In this document: positions 28,070 through 36,219 of the stretch, piece by piece | How positions within the stretch are numbered: position 1 is the stretch's first letter | Layout: each line of letters starts with the position of its first letter | DNA from: Paenibacillus polymyxa | Lineage (GTDB): Bacteria > Bacillota > Bacilli > Paenibacillales > Paenibacillaceae | NCBI RefSeq assembly: GCF_018614975.1 | Contig: NZ_JAGGNR010000008.1 | Span: 740,741-804,740, forward strand | Reading direction: 5' to 3' | Length of the DNA: 64,000 nucleotides | Translations under genes and position numbers: made by a program | Notes under the pieces: generated by a model | What the model saw: only the letters and a program-made list of their open reading frames with translations | Database searches by the model: none | What the model was told of the DNA's origin: nothing

Positions 28070-31000
28070 TTACATGCCTATGGTCCGATCCGAATCAACG
28101 GAATCTGATTGTTCCTTGTTCGGGAATGGCCACCAGTTGGCCCGGCCAAACATCTTCACCATCACTGGGACGAAGAATGGCAGAAACAGCAGAGAGTACA
28201 AGATCAGTCCGCTAAGGACTACTGTGGCAATCTGCATCATCGAGAGAACACCGGATGGATACATGGCAGCAAATGTACCGCTCAGAATGACCGCGGCAGA
28301 TAGAATAACGGTGCCCATGTTCTTCATCGCGTACAACATCGCATCCTGTACCTTCATGCCTTTGTTCTCATTGAAACGGTCCATCAGGAAGATACTATAA
28401 TCCACACCGAGTGCAATCAGCATGACAAACCCGAAGAACGGAGTAACCCAGCTAATGCCTGCGAATCCAAGGATATTAACAAAGATCACTTCGGTTAGCG
28501 CCATCGATGTGAAATAAGCCAGTAATAAGGAAACGATCAGATACAATGGCATAATGACCGAGCGAAGCAGCACGACCAGAATAATGAATGTACCCGCCAG
28601 CATGAGCATTACAGTACGTGTATAGTCGTTATTCGAGATCTCCTGCAAATCTGCAAACGTACTCGTAACGCCACCTATGGCAATGTCTGCTTTTTCAAGC
28701 GTACTGCCTTGTACCGCACGATGTACTGCCGCCTCAATGTCAGGAACACGATCAATGGCTTCTGTTCCGTATGGATTTTCGGCGAAAATAACATCAATCG
28801 TCATCGTTTTCCGATCTTCGGACAGATACGTATCAAACACCTGTGTGAAGTCTTTGCTGTTCAGTGCTTCATCAGGAACGTACCAGCCTGCCAGATCGGA
28901 ATCTGGTGAATTTTGCAATTGCGTCAGGTAGTCCTGCGCTGAATCCAGTCCTCCCGAAACCTGCTTGATGCCATCGACACTCTGGTTCAGTCCATCTGTC
29001 AGTTGTGTCAGCTGACCACTCAGATCCGAGAAGCCTTGCTGAATTTTCTCCTGTCCACCCTGAAGCTGGCCAAGTCCATTCTGAATGGATGGTATCTCCT
29101 TGATAACTTTCCCTTGACCATCAGCAGCCTGTTTGAGACCGGATTGCAACTGACCGATTCCCGTTACAATCTGGCCCAGGCCATCGGCAAGCGCCTTTTG
29201 TCCGGCTGCTGCGGAGGCAAACCCTTCATTGGCCTGATTAATTCCAGCAGCGGCTTCCCCAAGTTTGGTCTTAATCTGACCCAAACCTTGAGCAAGCTGC
29301 GCTGTACCAGAACCTGTTTCACCAATCGTGCCTTTGATACGCTGGTAATCAGCATCTTGCTGCAATTCAGGATAACGCTCTTCAAGTACTGTGAAGGATT
29401 CAGACAGACTGGTTAGAGCTGTTGAAACCCCGTTCAGCTGTTGTTCCAGTTCGCGGGTTCCATCCTCCAGTGCAGCGACCCCTGCTCCCGCCTGACGATA
29501 GGCTTCAAGCAACTGATTGTTCGCCTGCGCAAGTTGATCTGCACTCGTTTTGGCTTGCTGGAGCCCTGCTTTCAGATCTCCTGCACCTGCCGAACCATCT
29601 CGAATGCCTTTTTCAATCTGCCCAAGTCCCTGACTTAGCTGCGTGATACCCGATTGCAACTGGGAGGTTCCTTTGGTAAGTTCACCTGCTCCATCAGCAG
29701 CTTCTTTTAACTGTGGTTCATTTTTACTTAGCTGACTGCTGGCTTCACTCAGGCCATCACGGATTTTGTCCAGACCCGTCTTGCCTTCACCCAGTCCATC
29801 CGATAATGTTCCGACTTGCTGTGTAACTTCAAAATCTTTAATCTCATCACCCGTAGGTCGTGTCATACTGCGGACACCAGAGACTCCGGCTACTTTCTCT
29901 ACTTCCCGGCTGATTTTCTCGGCAACGGCCATATACTTCGCATTATCCATCGCTTCATCGTTCTGAATAACGATCTGACCTGGCAGCGATTCACCCGGAC
30001 CGAAGCTGTCAGAGATAATGTTGAATGCTTTTACGGAATCATATTTCTCACCAATCTCATCGAGACTGTTGAACGACAATTTACCATCGTAGGTTGCCAG
30101 AAGAGGCACACAGACTGCTGCAACGATGAGCAGTGCAGCCCATGGACGTTTTAGTGAAAAGCGACCAGCTGCACCATAGATCTTGCTCTCGGCATGTTCA
30201 AGTGAACCCTTTGACGGCCAGAATAACTTCTTGCCCAGCACCGCCATGAAAAATGGCACGATGGTAACTAGAGCAAGCATCATCACAGCAATACCTACAG
30301 CTACGGCAACCGCAGAGCGGTACAACATAAACTGGGCAAAGCCAATCGCAATGAATCCAACCAGCACAGCTAGTGCTGAGAAGAGTACCGTTTTACCGGC
30401 AGTACGATAGGTAGCAATGATGGCATCCCACGTATTCTCATGATGAGCCAGTTCTTCCTTGAACCGACTGATCAACAGGATGCAGTAATCCGTACCAATC
30501 CCGAACATGACTGCGACCATAAAGATCTGTGTAAACGTGGATATCGGGAAGTCGAGCCCATCCACCAGGAATGCGACAATCTGTTGCGATACAATGTAGC
30601 TGATCCCCACCGTCAGTAGCGGTACAAACGGAGCTACAAACGAACGGAAGACCAGGAACAGAATAAGTAAAATAAAGACAACAGTAATATATTCCGACTT
30701 CTTAAGCCCCTCTTGTGAACTTTCAATGGTGTCCTCATCAATCAGACCTTTACCGGTTATGTAGTGCTCCACATTGACGGACTTCAATGCTTCATTCAGG
30801 TCTTCCCGCATTTCCTTGACCGTACGATCTCCCTGATCAATGGATAGCGATGTTAGAATCGTTTTGCCATCAGCTGAGATCATCTTCTCTGACAATTCAG
30901 GCTGAGAGAAAGGTTCCAGAATGGACAGAATGCCCAGCTTCTCCTTGTCGGCCTCCAATCGCTTAACGGCCTTCTCTGCCTCTTGTTTCCCTGTAGTACC

Positions 31001-31237
31001 CAGACCTTCCGGATTATAAAATACAAGAGCGATCTGGCTGCCTTGCTGCTCTCCTTTTTGTGCTGCAGCTTCATTCAAAATCGCTGCTGCCTGGGTGGAA
31101 GAGTACCCTTCCGGAACCGAAAACTGTCCCTTTTCCCGAATCAGTTCACTCATGTTAGGGGCAGTAAACATCAACACGGCAGCTACAACAACCCATAGCC
31201 CCATTAACCACCATCTTGCTTTTAGTATCGCTCTCAT
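28070..31237 (-). CDS. MMPL-family RND transporter
   Basis: Large membrane exporter of the RND superfamily, 1055 residues, related to YdfJ/MmpL proteins. Two MMPL membrane halves (about 1-370 and 780-1045) carry the motifs MFGIGTDYCILLISRFKEE and LGVDYSIFLMDRFNENKG, whose Asp residues serve proton transfer in this family. Between them lies an extracellular stretch (about 470-760) of Gly/Leu/Gln-rich heptads (QLSQGLGQIEKG, LAQGLGQIKTKL) like the coiled regions of YhgE/Pip proteins. Its start overlaps the marR stop by 4 bases, so the pair is translationally coupled. Expected to export lipids or drugs under control of the MarR repressor. Confidence 0.93.
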   Translation of the reverse strand: MRAILKARWWLMGLWVVVAAVLMFTAPNMSELIREKGQFSVPEGYSSTQAAAILNEAAAQKGEQQGSQIALVFYNPEGLGTTGKQEAEKAVKRLEADKEKLGILSILEPFSQPELSEKMISADGKTILTSLSIDQGDRTVKEMREDLNEALKSVNVEHYITGKGLIDEDTIESSQEGLKKSEYITVVFILLILFLVFRSFVAPFVPLLTVGISYIVSQQIVAFLVDGLDFPISTFTQIFMVAVMFGIGTDYCILLISRFKEELAHHENTWDAIIATYRTAGKTVLFSALAVLVGFIAIGFAQFMLYRSAVAVAVGIAVMMLALVTIVPFFMAVLGKKLFWPSKGSLEHAESKIYGAAGRFSLKRPWAALLIVAAVCVPLLATYDGKLSFNSLDEIGEKYDSVKAFNIISDSFGPGESLPGQIVIQNDEAMDNAKYMAVAEKISREVEKVAGVSGVRSMTRPTGDEIKDFEVTQQVGTLSDGLGEGKTGLDKIRDGLSEASSQLSKNEPQLKEAADGAGELTKGTSQLQSGITQLSQGLGQIEKGIRDGSAGAGDLKAGLQQAKTSADQLAQANNQLLEAYRQAGAGVAALEDGTRELEQQLNGVSTALTSLSESFTVLEERYPELQQDADYQRIKGTIGETGSGTAQLAQGLGQIKTKLGEAAAGINQANEGFASAAAGQKALADGLGQIVTGIGQLQSGLKQAADGQGKVIKEIPSIQNGLGQLQGGQEKIQQGFSDLSGQLTQLTDGLNQSVDGIKQVSGGLDSAQDYLTQLQNSPDSDLAGWYVPDEALNSKDFTQVFDTYLSEDRKTMTIDVIFAENPYGTEAIDRVPDIEAAVHRAVQGSTLEKADIAIGGVTSTFADLQEISNNDYTRTVMLMLAGTFIILVVLLRSVIMPLYLIVSLLLAYFTSMALTEVIFVNILGFAGISWVTPFFGFVMLIALGVDYSIFLMDRFNENKGMKVQDAMLYAMKNMGTVILSAAVILSGTFAAMYPSGVLSMMQIATVVLSGLILYSLLFLPFFVPVMVKMFGRANWWPFPNKEQSDSVDSDRTIGM

Positions 31238-31692
31238 TCGTTCTCCTGTCCTCCTTCATGCGTTAGCAAAGCTGCAAGCTTCTCAAAAGATTCAATGAAA
31301 ATTCGAACCTCTTCCGGTGTAAAATGAACCAGATACGGCTCCAGAATCTGCTGTATTTCCTGTTCTGTCTCCCTGTATACCTGTCGTCCGGTATCCGTCA
31401 GTGTCAGATATACAACGCGGCGGTCGCGTTCATCCCCTGCCCGATGGACCAAATCGCGATCTACCAGCTTGTTGACCAAAGCGGTAATGCTGCTCTTGCC
31501 TATGCACAGAAGCTCTGCCAGATCGGAGGGTGTGCAGGAAGGTTTCTCTTCAATCAGACGAAGTGCACAGAACTGATCGGTCGTTATGGTCTGCCCCACT
31601 TGTTCGCGTATCCGCGTATCGAACCGCTTGTTTACCAGAAAAGAAGCATCCAAATAACGGTTCACCAAACTTTTTGCATCAGGTGTATTCAT
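31234..31692 (-). CDS. MarR-family regulator of the MMPL transporter
   Basis: Winged-helix repressor, 152 residues. The DNA-binding helix region reads TPSDLAELLCIGKSSITALV and the wing DERDRRVVYLTLTDTG, both standard for MarR. AAGGAG stands nine bases before the ATG at 31692. It precedes and overlaps the transporter gene. A perfect 8-bp-arm inverted repeat downstream of a good promoter lies just ahead of it, so autorepression relieved by a phenolic or lipophilic ligand is likely (inference). Confidence 0.93.
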   Translation of the reverse strand: MNTPDAKSLVNRYLDASFLVNKRFDTRIREQVGQTITTDQFCALRLIEEKPSCTPSDLAELLCIGKSSITALVNKLVDRDLVHRAGDERDRRVVYLTLTDTGRQVYRETEQEIQQILEPYLVHFTPEEVRIFIESFEKLAALLTHEGGQENE

Positions 31693-31718
31693 TCTTCATT
31701 CTCCTTTCCCGAATCCAT

Positions 31719-31739
31719 ATAGTTCGCTTAACGAACTAT
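31719..31739. promoter_or_regulatory. MarR-type operator
   Basis: ATAGTTCG-CTTAA-CGAACTAT is an inverted repeat with perfect 8-bp arms. It lies 10-30 bases downstream of the predicted transcription start of the marR-mmpL operon, an ideal roadblock position. Confidence 0.65.
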
Positions 31740-31755
31740 TCTTCTGTGAAACTAT

Positions 31756-31783
31756 TCTATAATGAAACAATCTTATAAAGCAA
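31756..31783 (-). promoter_or_regulatory. promoter of the marR-mmpL operon
   Basis: On the minus strand, -35 TTGCTT and -10 TATAGA are separated by 16 bases, a good housekeeping-sigma match, followed by the operator dyad. Confidence 0.55.
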
Positions 31784-31813
31784 TACTTTTTTCCTGCTTT
31801 TTTGATGAAAACG

Positions 31814-31865
31814 ACAAAAAAACAGGACGTCCGACTCAGCTGATTGCCAAATCCAACATCCTGTA
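31814..31865 (-). terminator. Rho-independent terminator after the GNAT gene
   Basis: Long imperfect stem beginning ACAGGATGT and ending ACGTCCTGT, followed on the minus strand by seven T. Confidence 0.7.
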
Positions 31866-31911
31866 ATGGTTATAATCCATTTATTTCTTAAAGTAATAAA
31901 ATGCCTCTGTG

Positions 31912-32349
31912 CTACTCTTCGTCAGTATCTTCCTCTTTTTCAAGCACACAACGGAATCGCTCCACACCTGGGTATAATTCACCCAGACTATATACCACAA
32001 ACCCCGTATTCCGATAAAACTCGACGGCTTCCAGCTCGGTCTCAGCAATCAGTCTATCAGGATTGTATGTTGCCAACAGTTGTGAGATCATACCACGTCC
32101 ATAATTTTTAAAGCGGTTTTCAGGCAAAACCGAGATATGATGAATGGTAACCTCACTTGTTCCTGTCTTCTCATATCCGATCAGACCGATCAATTGTCCC
32201 TCATCTTCGTAACCGGCCATTTGCAGTTCGTCTTTCTCTACATATTGTTGCAACGCACGGTTCAAGTGATCCGGATCAGGAAAGACCGAGTAGGACAACA
32301 GTTCCTGTACTTCCGGCTCCTGTATGCGTGATTTCAGATTAATTAACAC
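31912..32349 (-). CDS. GNAT-family N-acetyltransferase
   Basis: Acetyl-CoA-dependent acetyltransferase of the GNAT fold, 145 residues. The acetyl-CoA loop region is IHHISVLPENRFKNYGRGMI, with the R/Q-x-x-G-x-G/A pattern represented by KNYGRG, and the C-terminal beta-strand pair FYRNTGFVVYSLGELYPGV is typical. The start is a GTG at 32349, seven bases after AGGAGG. The C-terminus is very acidic (EKEEDTDEE). It follows a decayed kinase fragment and ends in a terminator. The substrate is not predictable. Confidence 0.85.
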   Translation of the reverse strand: MLINLKSRIQEPEVQELLSYSVFPDPDHLNRALQQYVEKDELQMAGYEDEGQLIGLIGYEKTGTSEVTIHHISVLPENRFKNYGRGMISQLLATYNPDRLIAETELEAVEFYRNTGFVVYSLGELYPGVERFRCVLEKEEDTDEE

Positions 32350-32404
32350 CTTGATTCCTCCTATACCTTGCTTGTTTCCGTTATCGTATTGTAGACGTTA
32401 GCCT

Positions 32405-32586
32405 CTAAAAGTTCAAGTCGTGTGCCGATTCAACTCCGATACCCTCCAGCACATTTTGCTCAGCATTGGTATCGTGATAGCGGTTGCAACCATTCTTTTT
32501 CACATAGGATAAAATCTTCCCGTTCTGATCTGCGACAGCCACACGCGTGTGGCTACCTCCTCCATCCCTATTACATATGTATTCAT
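32405..32586 (-). pseudogene. remnant of a BadF/BadG-type N-acetylglucosamine kinase gene
   Basis: On the minus strand an ATG at 32586 with an upstream GGGAG reads MNTYVIGM, the start of BadF/BadG sugar kinases, and then leaves frame. The next frame continues with GGGSHTRVAVADQNGKILSY and KKNGCNRYHDTNAEQNVLEG, the expected phosphate-binding loop and following strand. A loss of four bases in a tandem ATGGATGG (only one ATGG unit remains) explains the shift. The reading then stops at 32405 after about 60 residues, whereas the family has about 300, so the remaining four fifths are deleted. In the original frame translation stops after 28 codons. Not functional as a kinase. Confidence 0.75.
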
Positions 32587-32611
32587 CCTTAACGATCTCC
32601 CTTCAGACCAC

Positions 32612-32647
32612 ACATTAAAAGTGCCGGGTCCATTGTCAGGTCCCGGC
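32612..32647 (-). terminator. Rho-independent terminator after the methyltransferase gene
   Basis: GCCGGGACC and GGACCCGGC form a 9-bp stem with one mismatch and a 7-base loop, followed on the minus strand by ACTTTTAATG. Confidence 0.7.
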
Positions 32648-32654
32648 AGAGAGT

Positions 32655-33368
32655 TTATTGCTTTTGTACAGCAAAACGAAGCAGTTCACAACGAAATTGT
32701 GTCGGTTCATCATACTTTTCCTCTTCAATCGTCTGTGTAACCTGTTCCTGAAGCAGAATATTCCAGCCTTTGTAAGCCTTCTCCAGTATACCAATAGCCT
32801 CGGCTGTGGGCAGGTTCAGCTCAATTAATGGTTCAATCTCCTTGTCTGTATTGATTTCTTTTTCCTCCACATTGGTACTCATCGTAATACAATGTATGCC
32901 CCCTGTACGAGTTCCGGCCTGTAACCGGTCTATCGCTTCCATGAAGGCTTGCTTATTTGAGACATGTTCCAGACAAGAACATGCAGCAATATAGTCAAAA
33001 TAGTTTGGCTCCACAGCATAATGTTCAACATCTGCTTTCACTGCCCGCACGATATGATCAACCTGATATTCTTTCGCATACTTGCGAAGTCCGTCTATGG
33101 CCTCATCCAGCAAATCCACACCGATGACTTCACTCTTCGTTTTTGCAAGACGCTGTGCAATCGGTATCGTATGCCTTCCCACTCCGCATCCCAGATCGAG
33201 GACACGCAATTCCTCCTTGTGAGCAAGTAGACGTTCCAGCATATCCATCACCATAGGCATGGGCCTCGACATCCAGGTACCGGAGGCGAATAATTCATTA
33301 TTCTGATAGAAATTTGAATGATAACCTGCCTCTGCTTTTCGCGCAGCCTCAAATTGTTCGTTTCCCAT
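32655..33368 (-). CDS. class I SAM-dependent methyltransferase
   Basis: Rossmann-fold methyltransferase, 237 residues. Motif I is VLDLGCGVGRHTIPIA, the acidic residue of motif II is in VIGVDLLDEAID, and the motif IV region is FDYIAACSCLEHVSN. No signal peptide. It is the last of three genes (hydrolase, zinc-ribbon protein, methyltransferase) with gaps of 57 and 17 bases and ends in a terminator. The acceptor molecule is unknown. It resembles the tellurite-resistance/UbiE-like general group rather than any defined enzyme. Confidence 0.88.
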   Translation of the reverse strand: MGNEQFEAARKAEAGYHSNFYQNNELFASGTWMSRPMPMVMDMLERLLAHKEELRVLDLGCGVGRHTIPIAQRLAKTKSEVIGVDLLDEAIDGLRKYAKEYQVDHIVRAVKADVEHYAVEPNYFDYIAACSCLEHVSNKQAFMEAIDRLQAGTRTGGIHCITMSTNVEEKEINTDKEIEPLIELNLPTAEAIGILEKAYKGWNILLQEQVTQTIEEEKYDEPTQFRCELLRFAVQKQ

Positions 33369-33385
33369 TAAAACACCCCCATCGT

Positions 33386-33736
33386 TTAGAAGTTAAACGT
33401 CAATGTCCCAGTACCGGCGAATAGAATGGTTGAAAAAATGATCATGATGACGAATCCAGCCGTTACAAGCAATTTACCCGTATCCCTCTTGTATGAACTG
33501 TCGTTAAATAACATGACTCCACCAATGGAAATAGCCACCGGAGCGAGAAAAAGCGTAATCAGTACAAGCAAGACGATGGAATAACGATCCAATACCGATT
33601 CTTCATATTCGGTCATATAAGGTTGTTCAGGCATTGTCGTTTTTGTGGTAACCAGATTACCACAAGATTTGCACTTAAACTCATCTTCTTCCATTCCCTC
33701 ATGGCAGTAAGAACATCTCCTTTGTGTGCGCGCCAT
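33386..33736 (-). CDS. small membrane protein with N-terminal zinc ribbon
   Basis: A 116-residue protein. Two Cys pairs at the N-terminus (RCSYCHEG, CKSCGN) form a zinc ribbon facing the cytoplasm, followed by two hydrophobic helices (about 53-77 and 88-110). AGGAGG stands six bases before the ATG. It is the middle gene of a three-gene unit with an alpha/beta hydrolase and a methyltransferase. Such proteins are widespread in Firmicutes and have no defined function. Confidence 0.8.
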   Translation of the reverse strand: MARTQRRCSYCHEGMEEDEFKCKSCGNLVTTKTTMPEQPYMTEYEESVLDRYSIVLLVLITLFLAPVAISIGGVMLFNDSSYKRDTGKLLVTAGFVIMIIFSTILFAGTGTLTFNF

Positions 33737-33793
33737 CTTCCGCCTCCTTCCACATCTGTCCTATCAATGAATACCCATAATACAATACGAGAA

Positions 33794-34756
33794 TCATTTG
33801 ATTACGGATGCTGGTTGCGACAGATTGTTCTTCATAAAGGATTCCAGTGCAGCCTCATATCCAGTGCGATCAACTTGAAACGCTGTGCCATGACCCGCAC
33901 GGGGGACGGTCAGCAATTCCTTTTTGGTTGGGCAACCTTCATACAATCTGTACACCATTTCCGTTGGTACAAACGTATCAGCCTCACCGTGGATGAATAA
34001 CACGGGAACGTTAACTTTGGCAAGCTGCTTAAGAGCCGAAGCCTCTCTAAAGGAATACCCTGCTTTCCACCGGGAGATCAGACTTGTGACAGGTATAAAC
34101 GGAAATGCAGGAAGTTTGTATAATTGCTTTAACTGGAATGTCAGTTCTTCTTCTACGGAGGTATACGCACAATCAGAGACAATCGCTTTAACCTGAATCG
34201 GCAGGACTTCACCACCTGTCATCAGTACGGTTGCTCCTCCCATGGATATGCCGTGCAATATGATTTCCCCTTGTGTACCCACTTTTTCAAGCACCCAGTT
34301 GGTCCACTGGACATAATCCTTCCGATCTAACCAGCCAAAACCGATGATATCACCTTCACTCTGTCCATGACCTCGATCATCTGGCATAAGTACGTTATAA
34401 CCGTGCTTTTCCGCATAAAACCGGGCAAATCCAGCCATTTCTCTGCCTCTACCCGAATAACCATGTGCCAGAATAACCGTCTGATCCGACCCTTTATTGG
34501 AACCGAGCCATGTACCATACAGTTTTAATCCATCATGTGATTGAAGAGATATTTCTTCTGTAGGCTGAGCATCCAACCACTTCAGGTCAGAAGCACTGCT
34601 AATGATTTCATTGTCCGGTTCAGGCATCAGATTCGGATTATCCACCAAAAACGTTTTTGGTGTACGGCGAATGGCCGTTTTGAAGAAATAAAGCCCACCT
34701 GCCCACAAAAGAGCAAGAACGATCAGCACCAGTGCTGCAAGTACGTAGAATAACAT
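33794..34756 (-). CDS. membrane-anchored alpha/beta hydrolase
   Basis: Serine hydrolase of the alpha/beta fold, 320 residues, with an N-terminal transmembrane anchor (residues 2-25). Motifs: ILAHGYSGRGREMAGF (oxyanion), DDRGHGQSEGD, nucleophile elbow HGISMGGATVLM, Asp in FIHGEADTFVP and the catalytic His in RAGHGTAFQ. It resembles the YqkD/BAAT-like extracytoplasmic hydrolases of bacilli. First gene of a three-gene unit. The substrate is not apparent. Confidence 0.87.
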   Translation of the reverse strand: MLFYVLAALVLIVLALLWAGGLYFFKTAIRRTPKTFLVDNPNLMPEPDNEIISSASDLKWLDAQPTEEISLQSHDGLKLYGTWLGSNKGSDQTVILAHGYSGRGREMAGFARFYAEKHGYNVLMPDDRGHGQSEGDIIGFGWLDRKDYVQWTNWVLEKVGTQGEIILHGISMGGATVLMTGGEVLPIQVKAIVSDCAYTSVEEELTFQLKQLYKLPAFPFIPVTSLISRWKAGYSFREASALKQLAKVNVPVLFIHGEADTFVPTEMVYRLYEGCPTKKELLTVPRAGHGTAFQVDRTGYEAALESFMKNNLSQPASVIK

Positions 34757-34792
34757 GAACGAGCCCTACCCTCTTTCCTTATTAAGATATGT

Positions 34793-35610
34793 TCAATCTT
34801 TACTTACTCGTTGCAGTGACTCACATGCTGCTTGATAGGCGGGTAACAAAGCATCCAGCAAAGGTTCTGCTTTCCGTGATTGACCTTCCTTCGCGAATTG
34901 CTCTATCCGGGCAAACAAAGTAGATAAATAACGAATCCCCAGACTCAAACTTCCTGATTTCAGATCATGGGCTACTCGGATGCAGCAACATGGTCGCCGG
35001 ACACAATATGTCTGCGCATCACCTCAATCTTGCCAGATGTTTCGGTACGATACATGTCCAACAACATCGCCCTGATGCCACTCTATAGCCTCTATTACAC
35101 TTCCATTGGGAACATTGGCTCCTAGATAATCGGTATCCCAACCTTCCATCTCGAACACATCTGTGAGCATACGCAGTCCGATCTCATGTTGTTCACTGCT
35201 ACACAGATAGCAACTAGCCTTCTATCCTGACCCGTATGAATCAACCAGCGAGAATAGAGACGTGATATGAATGACTGGGTCGCTGCCGTACAAAAGTGTT
35301 CTTGCCCCACACTGATACGATGGCATTGCCACAATCGTCCAATTTCATATTGGGTGGGCTGAAAGATATATCGATAAATATCACGAATCGTCACCCCAGC
35401 TTCTAACTGGGCTTCAATGATCTCGAACGCTTCTTTCCGTTTATTCTCAAACAAACACTGCAAGTACGATTGCGCGGCATTTCCATATGGCATGGATTCG
35501 TTGATGTAACCCGCCTGTGACTCCAAGTAACTGACTTCCAATCGGGATAGGTTCTTCTACTTGATCCAATCCATCCATTCCGCTCTTAATCGTTCTGTTC
35601 CATTATACAT
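34793..35610 (-). pseudogene. decayed cobalamin-binding/Hpt signalling gene
   Basis: Joining frames on the minus strand recovers one ancestral protein. From ATG 35610 it reads MYNGTERLRAEWMDWIK, then TAG (35559-35557), then continues in frame with LSRLEVSYLESQAGYI and the B12-binding helical domain (QYEIGRLWQCHRISVGQEHF). A one-base loss near 35195 shifts it into EQHEIGLRMLTDVFEMEGWD and LGANVPNGSVIEAI, the start of a cobalamin-binding Rossmann domain. That domain is cut short at about 35058-35070, where it joins out of frame to LLDMYRTETSGKIEVMRR, an Hpt domain. After a further one-base shift near 34980 this continues with the phospho-His motif VAHDLKSGSLSLGI and ends at 34793. Four independent lesions make it non-functional. 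Confidence 0.8.
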
Positions 35611-35725
35611 GAACTTTCGATAATCATGTTTTACACACGATGAATGTATAGAACAATCTTCCTATTTTATGGAGGGCCTTGCAAGTCAGCCAGCCAGTAT
35701 AAGCCTGTACTTTTGGAGTTCCACA

Positions 35726-35764
35726 AAAAAAACTGACCTGCGTTATGAACGCAAGTCAGTTTTC
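35726..35764 (-). terminator. terminator overlapping the end of the MarR coding sequence
   Basis: AACTGACTTGCGTT and AACGCAGGTCAGTT form a 14-bp stem with one mismatch, followed on the minus strand by eight T. The MarR stop codon lies in the hairpin, so the last codons double as the upstream arm. Confidence 0.85.
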
Positions 35765-36204
35765 CCTTCTGCCGCCAGTCCCAGCTTCTTCAACATCTTA
35801 ATCGCATCCACTTTCTCGGAAGGATCAAGTCCTTCCAAAGCATCAATGATGACCTGATGATGTTGAGGAAATATCTGTGTGAACAATTCTCTTCCTTCCT
35901 CGGTTAACTCAGCGTAAATGACACGCCGATCTTCCTTGGATGGTCGACGAAACAACAGATTTTTATTTTGCAACTTATCTACAACATACGTAATATTACC
36001 ACTGGACATTAACACCTTTTCACCAATCTTTTGCAATGCCTGTGGTCCCTTATGATATAACAAATCAAGCACACCAAATTCTGTCGTATTCAGACCATGA
36101 CTCTGGATGTCCCGATTGGAACGTGAGGTCACAGAATTGTAGGCCCGAACAAGAACCACAAATAATTGTAAAGACAGTTCCCGGTTGTCCTCCGTGTTCA
36201 GCAT
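35743..36204 (-). CDS. MarR-family transcriptional regulator
   Basis: Winged-helix regulator, 153 residues. Recognition region GPQALQKIGEKVLMSSGNIT and wing SKEDRRVIYAELTEEG are clear. GGAGG precedes the ATG at 36204. The gene follows a truncated GNAT gene by 15 bases and rpiA before that, so it is probably transcribed from the rpiA promoter. It resembles the OhrR/MhqR-type regulators of bacilli in length and wing, but I see no redox Cys near the N-terminus. Confidence 0.9.
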   Translation of the reverse strand: MLNTEDNRELSLQLFVVLVRAYNSVTSRSNRDIQSHGLNTTEFGVLDLLYHKGPQALQKIGEKVLMSSGNITYVVDKLQNKNLLFRRPSKEDRRVIYAELTEEGRELFTQIFPQHHQVIIDALEGLDPSEKVDAIKMLKKLGLAAEGKTDLRS

Positions 36205-36219
36205 TTCAATAATCCTCCA

